Shown here one piece after another: positions 46,351 through 55,138 of a stretch of DNA of 64,000 nt; position 1 is the stretch's first letter; every line of letters starts with the position of its first letter. The DNA is taken from positions 1 through 64,000 of the forward strand of contig PNLE01000001.1 in the NCBI GenBank assembly GCA_013822855.1. Direction: 5' to 3'. The notes beneath the pieces are model-generated. The model was not told the DNA's origin, did no database searches, and saw only the letters and a list, made by a program, of their open reading frames with translations. This stretch comes from Planctomyces sp. (GTDB lineage Bacteria > Planctomycetota > Planctomycetia > Planctomycetales > Planctomycetaceae). The position numbers and the translations under genes were made by a program.

Positions 46351-47388
46351 ATGACCACTCGATTGACGATTCTCGGCGGCGGCGCGATGGGGACGGCCTG
46401 CGCTCTTTTGCTCGCCGAACAGGCCAACCAGCAAGTCTCGGTCTGGGTCCGCGATGTGGAATACGGCGCTCTGATGCAGCGATCGCGTGAGAACTCCCGG
46501 CTGCTGCCCGGAACCAGACTGGCGGACAATATCTTGATCACCTCCGACATCCGGGAAGCGGCCCATGACGCCGATTACCTGGTACTGGCGGTTCCCTGCC
46601 AGTTTCTCCGTCATTCACTGACTCAACTTCAAAGGGCCTTGCCGGCGGGTGTTCCCGTCATCAGCGTCATTAAGGGCGTCGAGAACGGAACATTTCAGCG
46701 GCCCAGTCAGATTGTGAGGGAAATACTTGGTCCGCGTTCGGTCGCGATCCTCAGCGGGCCGAGCCATGCGGAGGAGATTGCTCGACGTCTACCCGCGACC
46801 GTTGTCGCTTCCAGCGAAGATCTGGAACTGGCGGGGCGTGTGCAGCAGATGTTCTCCACCGAAAGATTCCGCATCTACACCAATGCCGATACGTTGGGCG
46901 TCGAATTTGCCGGCGCCCTCAAAAATGTGATCGCCATCGCGACCGGCATCAGCGACGGGCTGGGGTTTGGCGACAACGCCAAGTCGGCGTTGATGACTCG
47001 CGGGCTGGTGGAGATGCAGCGTTTCGGTGTCCACTTCGGCGCTAATCCCATGACCTTCACGGGTCTGGCCGGGATGGGGGATCTGATCACCACCTGCGTC
47101 AGCCCTTATGGCCGCAATCGCAAGGTGGGATTTCGACTGGGAACCGGAGAACCGATCGGGAAGATTCTGGAAAGCATGGAAGGGGTGGCTGAAGGGGTGG
47201 CGACCTCCAAGAGTGTCGCCGGGTTGGCGAAGCAGCATGCCCTCGACCTGCCGATCATGCAGCAGGTTTATGAAGTCCTCCACGAAGGAAAAACGCCAGA
47301 ACGAGCCACATTGGCACTGTTGGAGAGGCCCCCCCGCTCAGAGTCTGCCGAGATCGCGGCGATCGTCGAGCAAGTTCCAGAGGTGTAG
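46351..47388 (+). CDS. gpsA: Glycerol-3-phosphate dehydrogenase [NAD(P)+]
   Basis: A 345-residue cytoplasmic enzyme reducing dihydroxyacetone phosphate to sn-glycerol-3-phosphate for phospholipid synthesis. The Rossmann motif is ILGGGAMGTACALLLAE. Other family blocks are VISVIKGVENGTF, VAILSGPSHAEEIARRLPAT, catalytic Lys in FAGALKNVIAIATGISDGLG, DNAKSALMTRGLVEM and TFTGLAGMGDLITTC. ATG at 46351 gives the standard N-terminus; the frame is open upstream but not conserved-looking. Its stop is 23 bases from the convergent short-chain dehydrogenase stop. The sequence appears complete and functional. Confidence 0.94.
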   Translation: MTTRLTILGGGAMGTACALLLAEQANQQVSVWVRDVEYGALMQRSRENSRLLPGTRLADNILITSDIREAAHDADYLVLAVPCQFLRHSLTQLQRALPAGVPVISVIKGVENGTFQRPSQIVREILGPRSVAILSGPSHAEEIARRLPATVVASSEDLELAGRVQQMFSTERFRIYTNADTLGVEFAGALKNVIAIATGISDGLGFGDNAKSALMTRGLVEMQRFGVHFGANPMTFTGLAGMGDLITTCVSPYGRNRKVGFRLGTGEPIGKILESMEGVAEGVATSKSVAGLAKQHALDLPIMQQVYEVLHEGKTPERATLALLERPPRSESAEIAAIVEQVPEV

Positions 47389-47411
47389 TGGAGACCCTCT
47401 TCTGCCGATGA

Positions 47412-48209
47412 CTATTTCTCGGTCTTTTTCGGGCGACGTGGCCGGAAGAACCGCTTGGATTCGTTCACCACCCGCCAGCGGGTTCCGATCCGGACGAGAC
47501 AAGTCAGCAAGTAGTTCCGCCACCCGGGGACGACGTACTGTCGACCTTTATCCATGGTGACGATCGCCTTCCGCACGACCTCCTCCGGGGTCTGAGAGGA
47601 ATGCTTTTGCAGCCAGCCGGTGGCACCGGCGACATCGAAGAAATCCGTTTGTGTGACGCCCGGGCACAGGGCCATCACCACCACGCCGGTCTCGGAAAGT
47701 TCGGCGTGGAGCGCTTCCGAGAAATGCAGCACGTAGGCCTTGCTGGCGGCGTAAGCCCCCATGTAGGCCACAGGCTGAAAGGCAGCCAGCGAAGCGACAT
47801 TCAGCACACCACCGCGATTTCGCTGAATCATGGCTGGTAGAAAGTGGTAGGTCAGGGCGGTCAAAGCTTCGATGTTCAACCGCAGCATCTGCCGGATTCG
47901 ATTCGAATCGGTCTCGAGGATCTCTCCGACCATGCCGAAGCCGGCGCTGTTGACCAGTAGATCGATTTCGATCCCCGCTTGTTCCACCCGCGAGGCGATT
48001 TGTTGGATGGAATTCTCCGCCGTCAGATCCATAGCGATGATCTCGGTGCGGGTCCCATGCAAACGGTGAAGTTCTTCCGAGAGCGACCGCATCAACTCCT
48101 CACGCCGCGCGACCAGCACCAGATGCATCCCGCGGGCCGCCAACTGGCGGGCGAACTCCGCTCCAATGCCCGAAGACGCTCCGGTGATGACTCCCCAGCG
48201 ATCGGTCAT
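47412..48209 (-). CDS. Short-chain dehydrogenase/reductase (SDR)
   Basis: A 265-residue classical SDR. The cofactor motif is VITGASSGIGAEFARQLAAR, the adenine site is MDLTAE, and NSAGFGMVGEI is the NNAG-like element. The catalytic Tyr-Lys pair is in YMGAYAASKAYVLHFSEALH, with the upstream Ser in VLNVASLAAF. An Arg after the Rossmann strand (VARREEL) suggests NADPH preference. The C-terminus is strongly basic (RFFRPRRPKKTEK), with a hydrophobic stretch before it (WRNYLLTCLVRIG), so it may sit at the membrane. A GTG at 48227 is an alternative start. It lies 130 bases after holB on the same strand. Substrate unknown; the family also includes oxidoreductases of lipid metabolism. Confidence 0.87.
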   Translation of the reverse strand: MTDRWGVITGASSGIGAEFARQLAARGMHLVLVARREELMRSLSEELHRLHGTRTEIIAMDLTAENSIQQIASRVEQAGIEIDLLVNSAGFGMVGEILETDSNRIRQMLRLNIEALTALTYHFLPAMIQRNRGGVLNVASLAAFQPVAYMGAYAASKAYVLHFSEALHAELSETGVVVMALCPGVTQTDFFDVAGATGWLQKHSSQTPEEVVRKAIVTMDKGRQYVVPGWRNYLLTCLVRIGTRWRVVNESKRFFRPRRPKKTEK

Positions 48210-48339
48210 GGAAGCCAGACGCGGCACGTTCTCAATCCCGTCGCAATAAAGGGAACCACCTCAAAAACAAATTCAGCATCGAACTGCCATCATTTCATAA
48301 CATGTTTGCCGATCAGACGATAGAGCACACCGGTCTGGC

Positions 48340-49416
48340 TCAGATCAGTTCCGCACGCTTGCGGGAGAGGTCATCGAAGCAGGCCTCAAGGCACAGACTC
48401 AGGTTGGCGTTCTGATGGACGTGCATACCGGCCTCGATCACGCGATCCACCATGACCGCCAAGCCTTCCAATGTTTCGGCATTGGCACCCAGCATGCGGA
48501 CAAATGCCGCCACATCGGGATTGGCCTGAAGCTCTTTGGAACCCGTTTCCCGGCCCGTGTGGCAAAGGCCGCCAATCACTTGCCGAAGGTAGTCGACAAT
48601 GAACTTGAAGACGTGCTGCAGGATCTCCCGCTGGCCCGATGTTTCCGCCGCTATTCCTTCGACCTTCGACATGACGGCTTTGGCCAGGGTATGTCCCTGA
48701 AATCTTCGTTCGCGCAACGTCGATTGAAGCTCGCGTCGAAGTTCCCAAAGGACGGGGTCGAGCAATTGCCTGGCCAAAGCCAAGCTACCATCGCAAAGAA
48801 GACTCACCTCGCGTGCCGCGGCCTCGTCAACGGAGCCATCCGCCGAAAGAAGTGTGATCAAGTCGGTTGAGCCAAGAGGCTGGAAACGCACCAGATGACA
48901 TCGCGAGCGGATCGTCGGCAGAACGGTCTCCAATGTCGCGGCGACGAGAATGAGAATCGCTCTGTCGGGAGGTTCTTCCAACGTTTTAAGGATGGCGTTG
49001 GCCCCGGCATCGTTGAGCAGATGGGCATCGTCGATGATGGCGATCTTCCGACCGCCCGCGAGCGGCTTGATCGAAAGACCGTGACAGAGCCCTTCTTGAC
49101 CCCGGTTCTCTTTCGAGCCGACCAGGAGTTCGATCGGAATCTCCCGCTTCCCCTCGGGGCATTCGACGACCTGGAAGTCGGGATGGGTGCCTGCCAGAAA
49201 TGGACGGCAGCCACCACATTCCCCGCAGGCATCCAATTCGTGATGGGCTCGCTTGAGACAGAACATCGACTGGGCGAACTTCTGCGCGACCAGCCGCTTG
49301 CCGACTCCTTCCGGCCCGACAAAGAGATATCCGTGAGCCAGCCGCCCGCGTGCCGCAGCCCGACTGAGTTGCTCGATCGCGATGGTTTGGCCACGCACTT
49401 CACTCCAGACCGACAT
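48340..49416 (-). CDS. holB: DNA polymerase III delta-prime subunit
   Basis: A 358-residue clamp-loader subunit of the replicative polymerase. AAA+ features are an N-terminal VRGQTIAIEQLSRAAARGRL, Walker A region GYLFVGPEGVGKRLVAQKF, zinc-binding Cys cluster CGECGGCRPF, Walker B-like KIAIIDDAHLLNDAGANAIL, KTLEEPPDRAILILVAATLE, and sensor 1 PTIRSRCHLVRF. It is longer than E. coli HolB and shares the DnaX-like N-terminal half. It could be confused with DnaX, but the length and absence of a tau-like tail favour delta-prime. Its start overlaps the lipoyl-like gene by 17 bases, indicating translational coupling. Confidence 0.9.
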   Translation of the reverse strand: MSVWSEVRGQTIAIEQLSRAAARGRLAHGYLFVGPEGVGKRLVAQKFAQSMFCLKRAHHELDACGECGGCRPFLAGTHPDFQVVECPEGKREIPIELLVGSKENRGQEGLCHGLSIKPLAGGRKIAIIDDAHLLNDAGANAILKTLEEPPDRAILILVAATLETVLPTIRSRCHLVRFQPLGSTDLITLLSADGSVDEAAAREVSLLCDGSLALARQLLDPVLWELRRELQSTLRERRFQGHTLAKAVMSKVEGIAAETSGQREILQHVFKFIVDYLRQVIGGLCHTGRETGSKELQANPDVAAFVRMLGANAETLEGLAVMVDRVIEAGMHVHQNANLSLCLEACFDDLSRKRAELI

Positions 49417-49732
49417 GATCCGATGGCTCCTCTAAGTCGCGATCGATCCGCTTGGTAGATCCTGTTCCCGGTGCACTGAGTGTCAGGAGCAATTGGCCCG
49501 GTCGGATGCTGCTGCCCGTGGTTACCATTAGGCGGTGAACCACTCCCGCACAAGGACTTTCCAGATCCCGGCTGACGCCCTCGATTCCGATCTCGGCCAG
49601 GCGATCCTGGGGACTGATCACGTCCCCCAATTCCACGAGCCAGGCGAACAAGATCAACGGCTCACCGGAAGACCACTCCGGGGCCAGAATTTCTGTCAAA
49701 GAGGCCCCCGGATCTGGTTGTCGCTCCGTCAT
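49400..49732 (-). CDS. Lipoyl/biotinyl-like domain protein without the attachment lysine
   Basis: 110 residues with a single biotinyl/lipoyl-type fold. The pattern LFAWLVELGDVISPQDRLAE (first half hammerhead strands) and ESPCAGVVHRLMVTTGSSIR (second half) matches E2 lipoyl domains. At the hairpin where E2 proteins have an E-T-D-K-A turn, this protein reads IGIEGVSRDLES: Gly replaces the modified Lys. It therefore probably cannot carry lipoate or biotin. AAGAAGG lies about 10 bases before ATG 49732. It overlaps the holB start by 17 bases and follows secDF on the same strand. Function unknown. Confidence 0.75.
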   Translation of the reverse strand: MTERQPDPGASLTEILAPEWSSGEPLILFAWLVELGDVISPQDRLAEIGIEGVSRDLESPCAGVVHRLMVTTGSSIRPGQLLLTLSAPGTGSTKRIDRDLEEPSDHVGLE

Positions 49733-49928
49733 CCGTGAGTTGCCTTCTTTGGGATTCACAGGAGTGGTGGGGGAATCAGGGCTTAAGACCCCGATCCGAA
49801 TGAGACAGTTCATTATGCCGCAGGATCCATCGGCACTCACTCAAGAACGAAGACGGCCACCTCACATCGTTGTGAGGCGGCGGTCTCTGTGCGATTCGCC
49901 ATCAAACAAGTCGGCCCCTGCTGTGGTC

Positions 49929-52925
49929 TCAGGCGGCCACTTTAGCGGGTGCGGGCTGGGGAGCATTGCGGCTGACCAGCCAGTACAGAACAGGGTTGGC
50001 GATGAAGACCGTGCTGTACGTTCCGGCGATGGTGCCGACGATGAAGCTGTAAGCGAATGTATGGATCCCCTCGCCACCGAAGATGTAGAGGATGACGACC
50101 ACGATCAGCACGGTGGTGGCCGTCAGAATCGTCCGCGACATCGTCTGGTTCACACTGAGGTTGATCATGTCATAGGTGATATTGGGGTTCTTGCCCTTGA
50201 TCTCGCGGATACGGTCGAAGATGACGATCGTGTCGTTGAGAGAGTATCCGATGATCGTCAGGATCGCCGCGATGAAACCCATATTGATCTTGAAGTCCTC
50301 GAGGCCCAGGATCGCACCGATCGGTGTCTGGGAAAGCCATGCTCCGACAGCGATGCTTCCCAAGACCACCAACGCATCGTGGGTCAGCGCGGCCACTGCG
50401 GCAAAGCCGAAGTAAAGCTTTTCAAATCGGAACCAGATGTAGACCACGATCGCGATCAGGCTCAATAGAACCGCCGCTAAAGCATTCAGTTGGGTTTCAA
50501 AACCGACCGAAGTGTCGAACGAGTTGAATTCGTCGAAAATCGGCTCGTTCGCCAGTTGTGTGGCGAGGGATTTGAGTGCTGTGGCCAGATCGGCGGGAGG
50601 AACATCGGAGGTGACCCGCGCAACCAATTCGGTGAACTTGCCACTGCCAGCCGCTCCGCCCTCTTTGACACCATCCACCAGGACGAGGCCAATGGGAGAT
50701 TCGAATTTTGGGGCATTCCCCGTTCCCGGAATGGCCTTGAGTTGCTCGGCCAGATACTCGGCGATGGTGGCCTCGGCAACGGCATTCGTGAATGCCAAAG
50801 GCACACGTTGCCCACCGCTGAACCGATCGATGTTGGTTCCCGGCCGGTTGCGGATCGTCTTGGCGTCATCAGGAGTGACGGGCGTGATCTCGCCATAGGT
50901 CATCTCGGCACGACTCAAGGCCATTTCAGGCGCAGCGAAGGCATCGTTGATCAGCGTGCGAACCTGCGGGCGGTCGACGAGGTTTGTCCTGATGCGGAAA
51001 CGGGTTCCCGCATTGGCAGCCTCGCTGTTGATACGAAGTTCTTCAAGCGAAACCGGTGTCGGGAATTTGTCATCCAATTTTTCACGGACAACGGAGGTTT
51101 CCTGCGGCTTCTGGAATTCGAGGGTGACCATTGTGCCGCCGGTGAAGTCGATATCGAGATTCTCCCGACCCCTCAATCCCAGGGTGACAAGCCCAATTAT
51201 GATGACAGTCGCCGAAAACAGGATGGCAGGCACTCGCATGGCCAGGAAATCGACCCCGCTCAGCTTGATAGTGGGCATCATGGCGAGAGTCTTCACAAGC
51301 CGCTTGCGCTCGATAACATCGAAGCAGATTCGGCCGAAGACAAGAATGGCGAACATCGAGGCTGTCAGACCGATGAAGAGCGAAACCGCGAAGCCTTTGA
51401 CTTGGTCGGTGCCGATCATGAAGAGGATCACAGCGGTAATGAGCGAGGTGATGTTGCCGTCGACGATGGCGGAAAGGGCCTTGTCGAAGCCGTTCTGGAT
51501 CGTCATCCGCAAGCTCGCCCCGCGGGCGATTTCTTCCCGGAAACGCTCGTAGATCAGCACGTTGGCATCGACCGCCATACCAATGGTGAGCACCAGCCCC
51601 GCAAGACCCGGGAGGGTGAACGTCGCATCGATGAAGGCCATCGCCCCGACGACGAGGATCAAATTCAACACCAGACACAAATCGGCGATCACGCCGGAAA
51701 CGAGGTAGTAGACCGCCATGAAGATGAAGACGGCCGCGGCGGAGAGGAGAATCGCCAGGATCCCCTTCTGCTGGACATCGGCCCCGAGCAATGGACTGAT
51801 GGTGAATTCGCTGATCGGCGTGGGAACCAGAGGAACCTCGAGAGCACCGGCATTCAATACACCGGACAACTCATCGACTTCCTTGCTATTGAAATCCCCC
51901 GTGATCTGCCCTCCACCGGATGACAGGCGGGCTTTAAGAGATGGTGCCGAGTAGATCTTGCCGTCGAGTAGAATGGCCAAGTGGCGTTCAAACTTGTCGA
52001 CGGGATCGGGGGCGTATTTGGCAGTCAAGGCGTCGAGACGGATCGAACCAGTTGTCGTCATGCGGAACCCGACTGCTGGCCGCCCCGACTGTTGATCAAT
52101 TTCGCGCTCCGCTTTTTGCAAGAGTTTGCCAGTGACCTGCTTATCGGCTGGTTCATGAACTACTAAGAATTGCTGAACATCGACCAGTTCACCTTTGTCA
52201 TTTCGCCGCTTTACGAATCGGATCTGTGTTTGATCACCTTGGCTTTGGCTGACGGTTTTGCCTTCGGCGACATTGCGCCAGCTGGCCACCAGTTTGCCGT
52301 CTTCACGGATATCGTCTATGTTTTCTCCCAACTGATTGGCCCGACTGATCAAGGTCGCATGATCGCGTGCGTTGGCGAGGATGGCGAACTCAAGGCTCCC
52401 CAAGCGGGTGATGAGCCGCTTCTTCTGCTCGACAATATCCTTATCAGCACCAGGGATGATGATTTCGATTCGATCGCGACCGACGCGGCGAATTGTGATT
52501 TCTTCCGCACCGGAGGGATTCAGGCGTTTTCCAATCGCCTGCACGAGGCGTTCCACCATGTCGATGTCAAGAGTCTTGCCGTCGGCCTTCACCGCTTCCG
52601 TATCGATCTGGTAGACGAGGTTGGTCCCACCTGCCAAGTCAATACCTAGTGGAATGGCCTTCCAGATCCCTTCACCGCGCACGCCATGATAAATGAAGGG
52701 CGTCAGTGCCAAAGCCGTTGCAAAGATGACGGTACTCAGCCGGAAGCTGATGTCCTTCATCCGCAGGGCGTTTCCAATGAGCGTCCCCAGCACGAAGGGG
52801 AGCGTCACCACGCACAACGCGATGATTCCCATCAGCCAGATGTCCGTGGACGACGTGGCGGCGGGGACTTCGGTAACCACAGGCGCCGCCTGGAGCAAAG
52901 TCAAACCTGAGAACAAACCTTCCAT
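49929..52925 (-). CDS. secDF: Protein translocase SecDF fusion
   Basis: 998 residues combining SecD and SecF, which use the proton gradient to pull secreted proteins through SecYEG. The N-terminus has two membrane helices before the SecD periplasmic region (PLGIDLAGGTNLVYQIDTEA, near residue 90). The SecD membrane half includes GLVLTIGMAVDANVLIYERF, the conserved DANV proton-path motif. SecF begins near residue 600 with LDIDFTGGTMVTLEFQ, and ends with IGYSLNDTIVIFDRIREIKG and TTVLIVVVILYIFGGEGI. A long periplasmic loop makes it larger than the separate E. coli proteins. tgt and yajC lie upstream on the same strand, the classic order. Confidence 0.95.
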   Translation of the reverse strand: MEGLFSGLTLLQAAPVVTEVPAATSSTDIWLMGIIALCVVTLPFVLGTLIGNALRMKDISFRLSTVIFATALALTPFIYHGVRGEGIWKAIPLGIDLAGGTNLVYQIDTEAVKADGKTLDIDMVERLVQAIGKRLNPSGAEEITIRRVGRDRIEIIIPGADKDIVEQKKRLITRLGSLEFAILANARDHATLISRANQLGENIDDIREDGKLVASWRNVAEGKTVSQSQGDQTQIRFVKRRNDKGELVDVQQFLVVHEPADKQVTGKLLQKAEREIDQQSGRPAVGFRMTTTGSIRLDALTAKYAPDPVDKFERHLAILLDGKIYSAPSLKARLSSGGGQITGDFNSKEVDELSGVLNAGALEVPLVPTPISEFTISPLLGADVQQKGILAILLSAAAVFIFMAVYYLVSGVIADLCLVLNLILVVGAMAFIDATFTLPGLAGLVLTIGMAVDANVLIYERFREEIARGASLRMTIQNGFDKALSAIVDGNITSLITAVILFMIGTDQVKGFAVSLFIGLTASMFAILVFGRICFDVIERKRLVKTLAMMPTIKLSGVDFLAMRVPAILFSATVIIIGLVTLGLRGRENLDIDFTGGTMVTLEFQKPQETSVVREKLDDKFPTPVSLEELRINSEAANAGTRFRIRTNLVDRPQVRTLINDAFAAPEMALSRAEMTYGEITPVTPDDAKTIRNRPGTNIDRFSGGQRVPLAFTNAVAEATIAEYLAEQLKAIPGTGNAPKFESPIGLVLVDGVKEGGAAGSGKFTELVARVTSDVPPADLATALKSLATQLANEPIFDEFNSFDTSVGFETQLNALAAVLLSLIAIVVYIWFRFEKLYFGFAAVAALTHDALVVLGSIAVGAWLSQTPIGAILGLEDFKINMGFIAAILTIIGYSLNDTIVIFDRIREIKGKNPNITYDMINLSVNQTMSRTILTATTVLIVVVILYIFGGEGIHTFAYSFIVGTIAGTYSTVFIANPVLYWLVSRNAPQPAPAKVAA

Positions 52926-53116
52926 TCCGCGTGTTCCTATCAGTTTCTGGCGAACTCTGCTGTTGCCGGGCTTATGTTCGGTGAATTGCTGCTATTGATG
53001 GGTTGAAAGACGGTTCAAAAAACTGTCGGCCTGCTGAAACTTGTTCGCCCGGAGACGGTGACCATCAGCCGCCGAATCCATTTTCCGCGATGTTCGCGGA
53101 GGGTTGGAACAATCGG

Positions 53117-53479
53117 CTAGAGAGGTTTGGCTTCGGTCTGCGGGAGATCTTCGCCGACAACCTCGTGGATGGCACTGCGGCGGAAAGGAATGCGCACGTT
53201 GTCACCGAATTTGAGGGTGATCTCCTTGCCGTCGGAGGAGATGTTGGCCACATGGCCGATCATTCCGCCAATGGTGACGACGCGATCGTTCTTCTTGAGC
53301 CCCTTGATGAGGGCATCCCGCTTGGCCTGCTCTTTTCGCTGGGGCACGACCATCAGGAAATAGAACAGACCGACCACGATGATCATGGGGACGAACATGC
53401 CCCACATCTCGGCTCCAGCGTTGCCCGCTGGTGCGGCCGGTGCCAGCTGTGCGATCGTAAAGCCCGACTGCCAATTCAC
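53117..53479 (-). CDS. yajC: Preprotein translocase subunit YajC
   Basis: A 120-residue single-pass membrane protein that associates with SecDF. After about 22 Ala/Pro-rich residues comes the membrane helix MFVPMIIVVGLFYFLMVVPQ, then the YajC core RKEQAKRDALIKGLKKNDRV and VTIGGMIGHVANI, with a basic-acidic C-terminal domain ending VGEDLPQTEAKPL. Length and motif order match the family. It lies 191 bases upstream of secDF and 208 downstream of tgt, in the conserved tgt-yajC-secD-secF arrangement. Confidence 0.93.
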   Translation of the reverse strand: MNWQSGFTIAQLAPAAPAGNAGAEMWGMFVPMIIVVGLFYFLMVVPQRKEQAKRDALIKGLKKNDRVVTIGGMIGHVANISSDGKEITLKFGDNVRIPFRRSAIHEVVGEDLPQTEAKPL

Positions 53480-53687
53480 TCGAAATCTCCCATCGAACCA
53501 GCACTCCGGCTCCTGCCAGATGCCGATCCGTCACCCTTGGCGCACTCATGATCGTCATCCAAATCAAGTCATACTGGCGAGTGCAAAGCCACTCTCCAAG
53601 ACTGAGTGATGACGAAGGCAAATGCCCCAACTTGTTATGCGGCAAGACTCAGCGCGGAGTCTCCTCGCGGTTCTTGCGGGCCGTATC

Positions 53688-54806
53688 CTAGCCGGACTCC
53701 CCCCACCGGGCAAGTTGATCGACCCGGAAGTCTTGACCACGACCGGCGAGGATGGCTTCCCGCAGGTTTTGCATCAAAGTCTGATAGAACGTGATGTTAT
53801 GGAGAGTCAGCAGGATCGGCCCGAGCATTTCGCCAGCCATGAAGAGGTGCCGGAGGTATCCACGACTGAAACGGCGACAGGCTTGGCAAGGGCAATTCGG
53901 ATCGAGCGGACCGGTGTCCTTAAGGTGCTTGGCATTTTTCAGCCGCACTGCTCCTTGGCTGGTGAAGGCCATGCCGTTGCGTCCATTGCGGGTCGGCATC
54001 ACGCAGTCGAAGAGGTCGATGCCCCTCAGCACCCCTTCAATGAGATCGACGGGGCGGCCCACCCCCATCAGGTACCGTGGCTTCTCCACGGGAAGAACCG
54101 GCGTGGTGAACTCCAACGTCCTGTACATCTCTGGCGGAGGTTCGCCGACACTCAGGCCACCGACCGCGTAGCCGGGAAAGTCGAGCGGTAAGAGTGCTTC
54201 CGCAGAGCGGATCCTCAGAGACTCGATTGTTCCGCCCTGGACAATGCCGAAGAGGGCCTGTTCCGGGTTCTGGTGCGCCTCCCGGCAGCGGGCGGCCCAG
54301 CGCGTGGTGCGATCGACGGCTATGAGAATTTTTTCGTGGGGGGCATCGGCGGGGGGACATTCATCAAGGCACATGATGACGTCCGCCCCGAGCAACTCCT
54401 GGATCCTCATCGCGCGTTCAGGGGTCAGATTCAGCGGGCTGCCATCCAGATGTGAACGGAAGGTGACCCCTTCTTCCGTCATTTTGGAAAGCTTGGCAAG
54501 GCTGAAGATCTGGAAGCCTCCCGAGTCGGTGAGGATCGGGCCGCTCCAGTCGAAAAACCTGTGCAGCCCACCGAGGTCCGCGACGACCTCCGCCCCTGGG
54601 CGAAGCGCGAGATGATAGGTGTTCGCGAGGATCTTTTTCGCACCCGTGGCGACAATCTGGTCGGGGGTCAACCCCTTGACGGTTCCAGCGGTCCCCACGG
54701 GCATGAAGGCGGGAGTCTCAACGACACCATGCGGCGTGGACCAGACGCCCGCCCGCGCCATCGACTGACGATCCGTGGCCACCAGGGAGAAACCAAACTT
54801 CGACAA
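53688..54806 (-). CDS. tgt: Queuine tRNA-ribosyltransferase
   Basis: A 372-residue TIM-barrel enzyme exchanging guanine-34 for preQ1 in Asp, Asn, His and Tyr tRNAs. Motifs are [32 protein letters not shown], the catalytic Asp in [40 protein letters not shown] and the nucleophile region [13 protein letters not shown]. The C-terminal zinc site is [18 protein letters not shown], with a later His. TTG at 54806, right after a GGAGGAGG site, gives the family-length N-terminus. An ATG at 54860 or farther start would add unlike residues. Confidence 0.92.
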   Translation of the reverse strand: MSKFGFSLVATDRQSMARAGVWSTPHGVVETPAFMPVGTAGTVKGLTPDQIVATGAKKILANTYHLALRPGAEVVADLGGLHRFFDWSGPILTDSGGFQIFSLAKLSKMTEEGVTFRSHLDGSPLNLTPERAMRIQELLGADVIMCLDECPPADAPHEKILIAVDRTTRWAARCREAHQNPEQALFGIVQGGTIESLRIRSAEALLPLDFPGYAVGGLSVGEPPPEMYRTLEFTTPVLPVEKPRYLMGVGRPVDLIEGVLRGIDLFDCVMPTRNGRNGMAFTSQGAVRLKNAKHLKDTGPLDPNCPCQACRRFSRGYLRHLFMAGEMLGPILLTLHNITFYQTLMQNLREAILAGRGQDFRVDQLARWGESG

Positions 54807-55138
54807 GCCGCCTCCTCCACATTTCACTTCCCATCGGGCCCGTCGCCAGTGCGATCTCATGCGGCAAGATGAAGGATAGCGGGGAGTACAAAGAAACACG
54901 ACATTCCCGGTACTCGGCACAATCGCCGTCGACGGCAGAATCGCTACAACCCCGTTTCTGCGCCAACACGACTTGTGGTCTTCTTGCGACAGGTCGAATT
55001 GCAGGGAAAACCTCATCACTTCCGATAGTCCGGTCTACGTTGACAAAAGGGAACACTCCAGCGAGTCGCCACGAACCATGGCGGATATCGAACCAGGTTG
55101 TTCACGTTTTCAACGTCCGGCTTCCCGGGAACCGACGA
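54807..55138. other. Divergent intergenic region, tgt / hybrid kinase
   Basis: 332 bases between tgt (minus) and the hybrid histidine kinase (plus). Both flanking frames remain open into it but without conserved-looking sequence. A TTGACA hexamer is at 55040-55045 with no clear -10 partner. No RNA gene or hairpin noticed. Confidence 0.4.

Noticed and set aside
50490-51923. 477-codon plus-strand frame opposite secDF
   Set aside because: It is the antisense of a well-conserved gene; its Asp/Glu/Arg/Gly-rich composition is the usual artefact of GC-rich codon bias.
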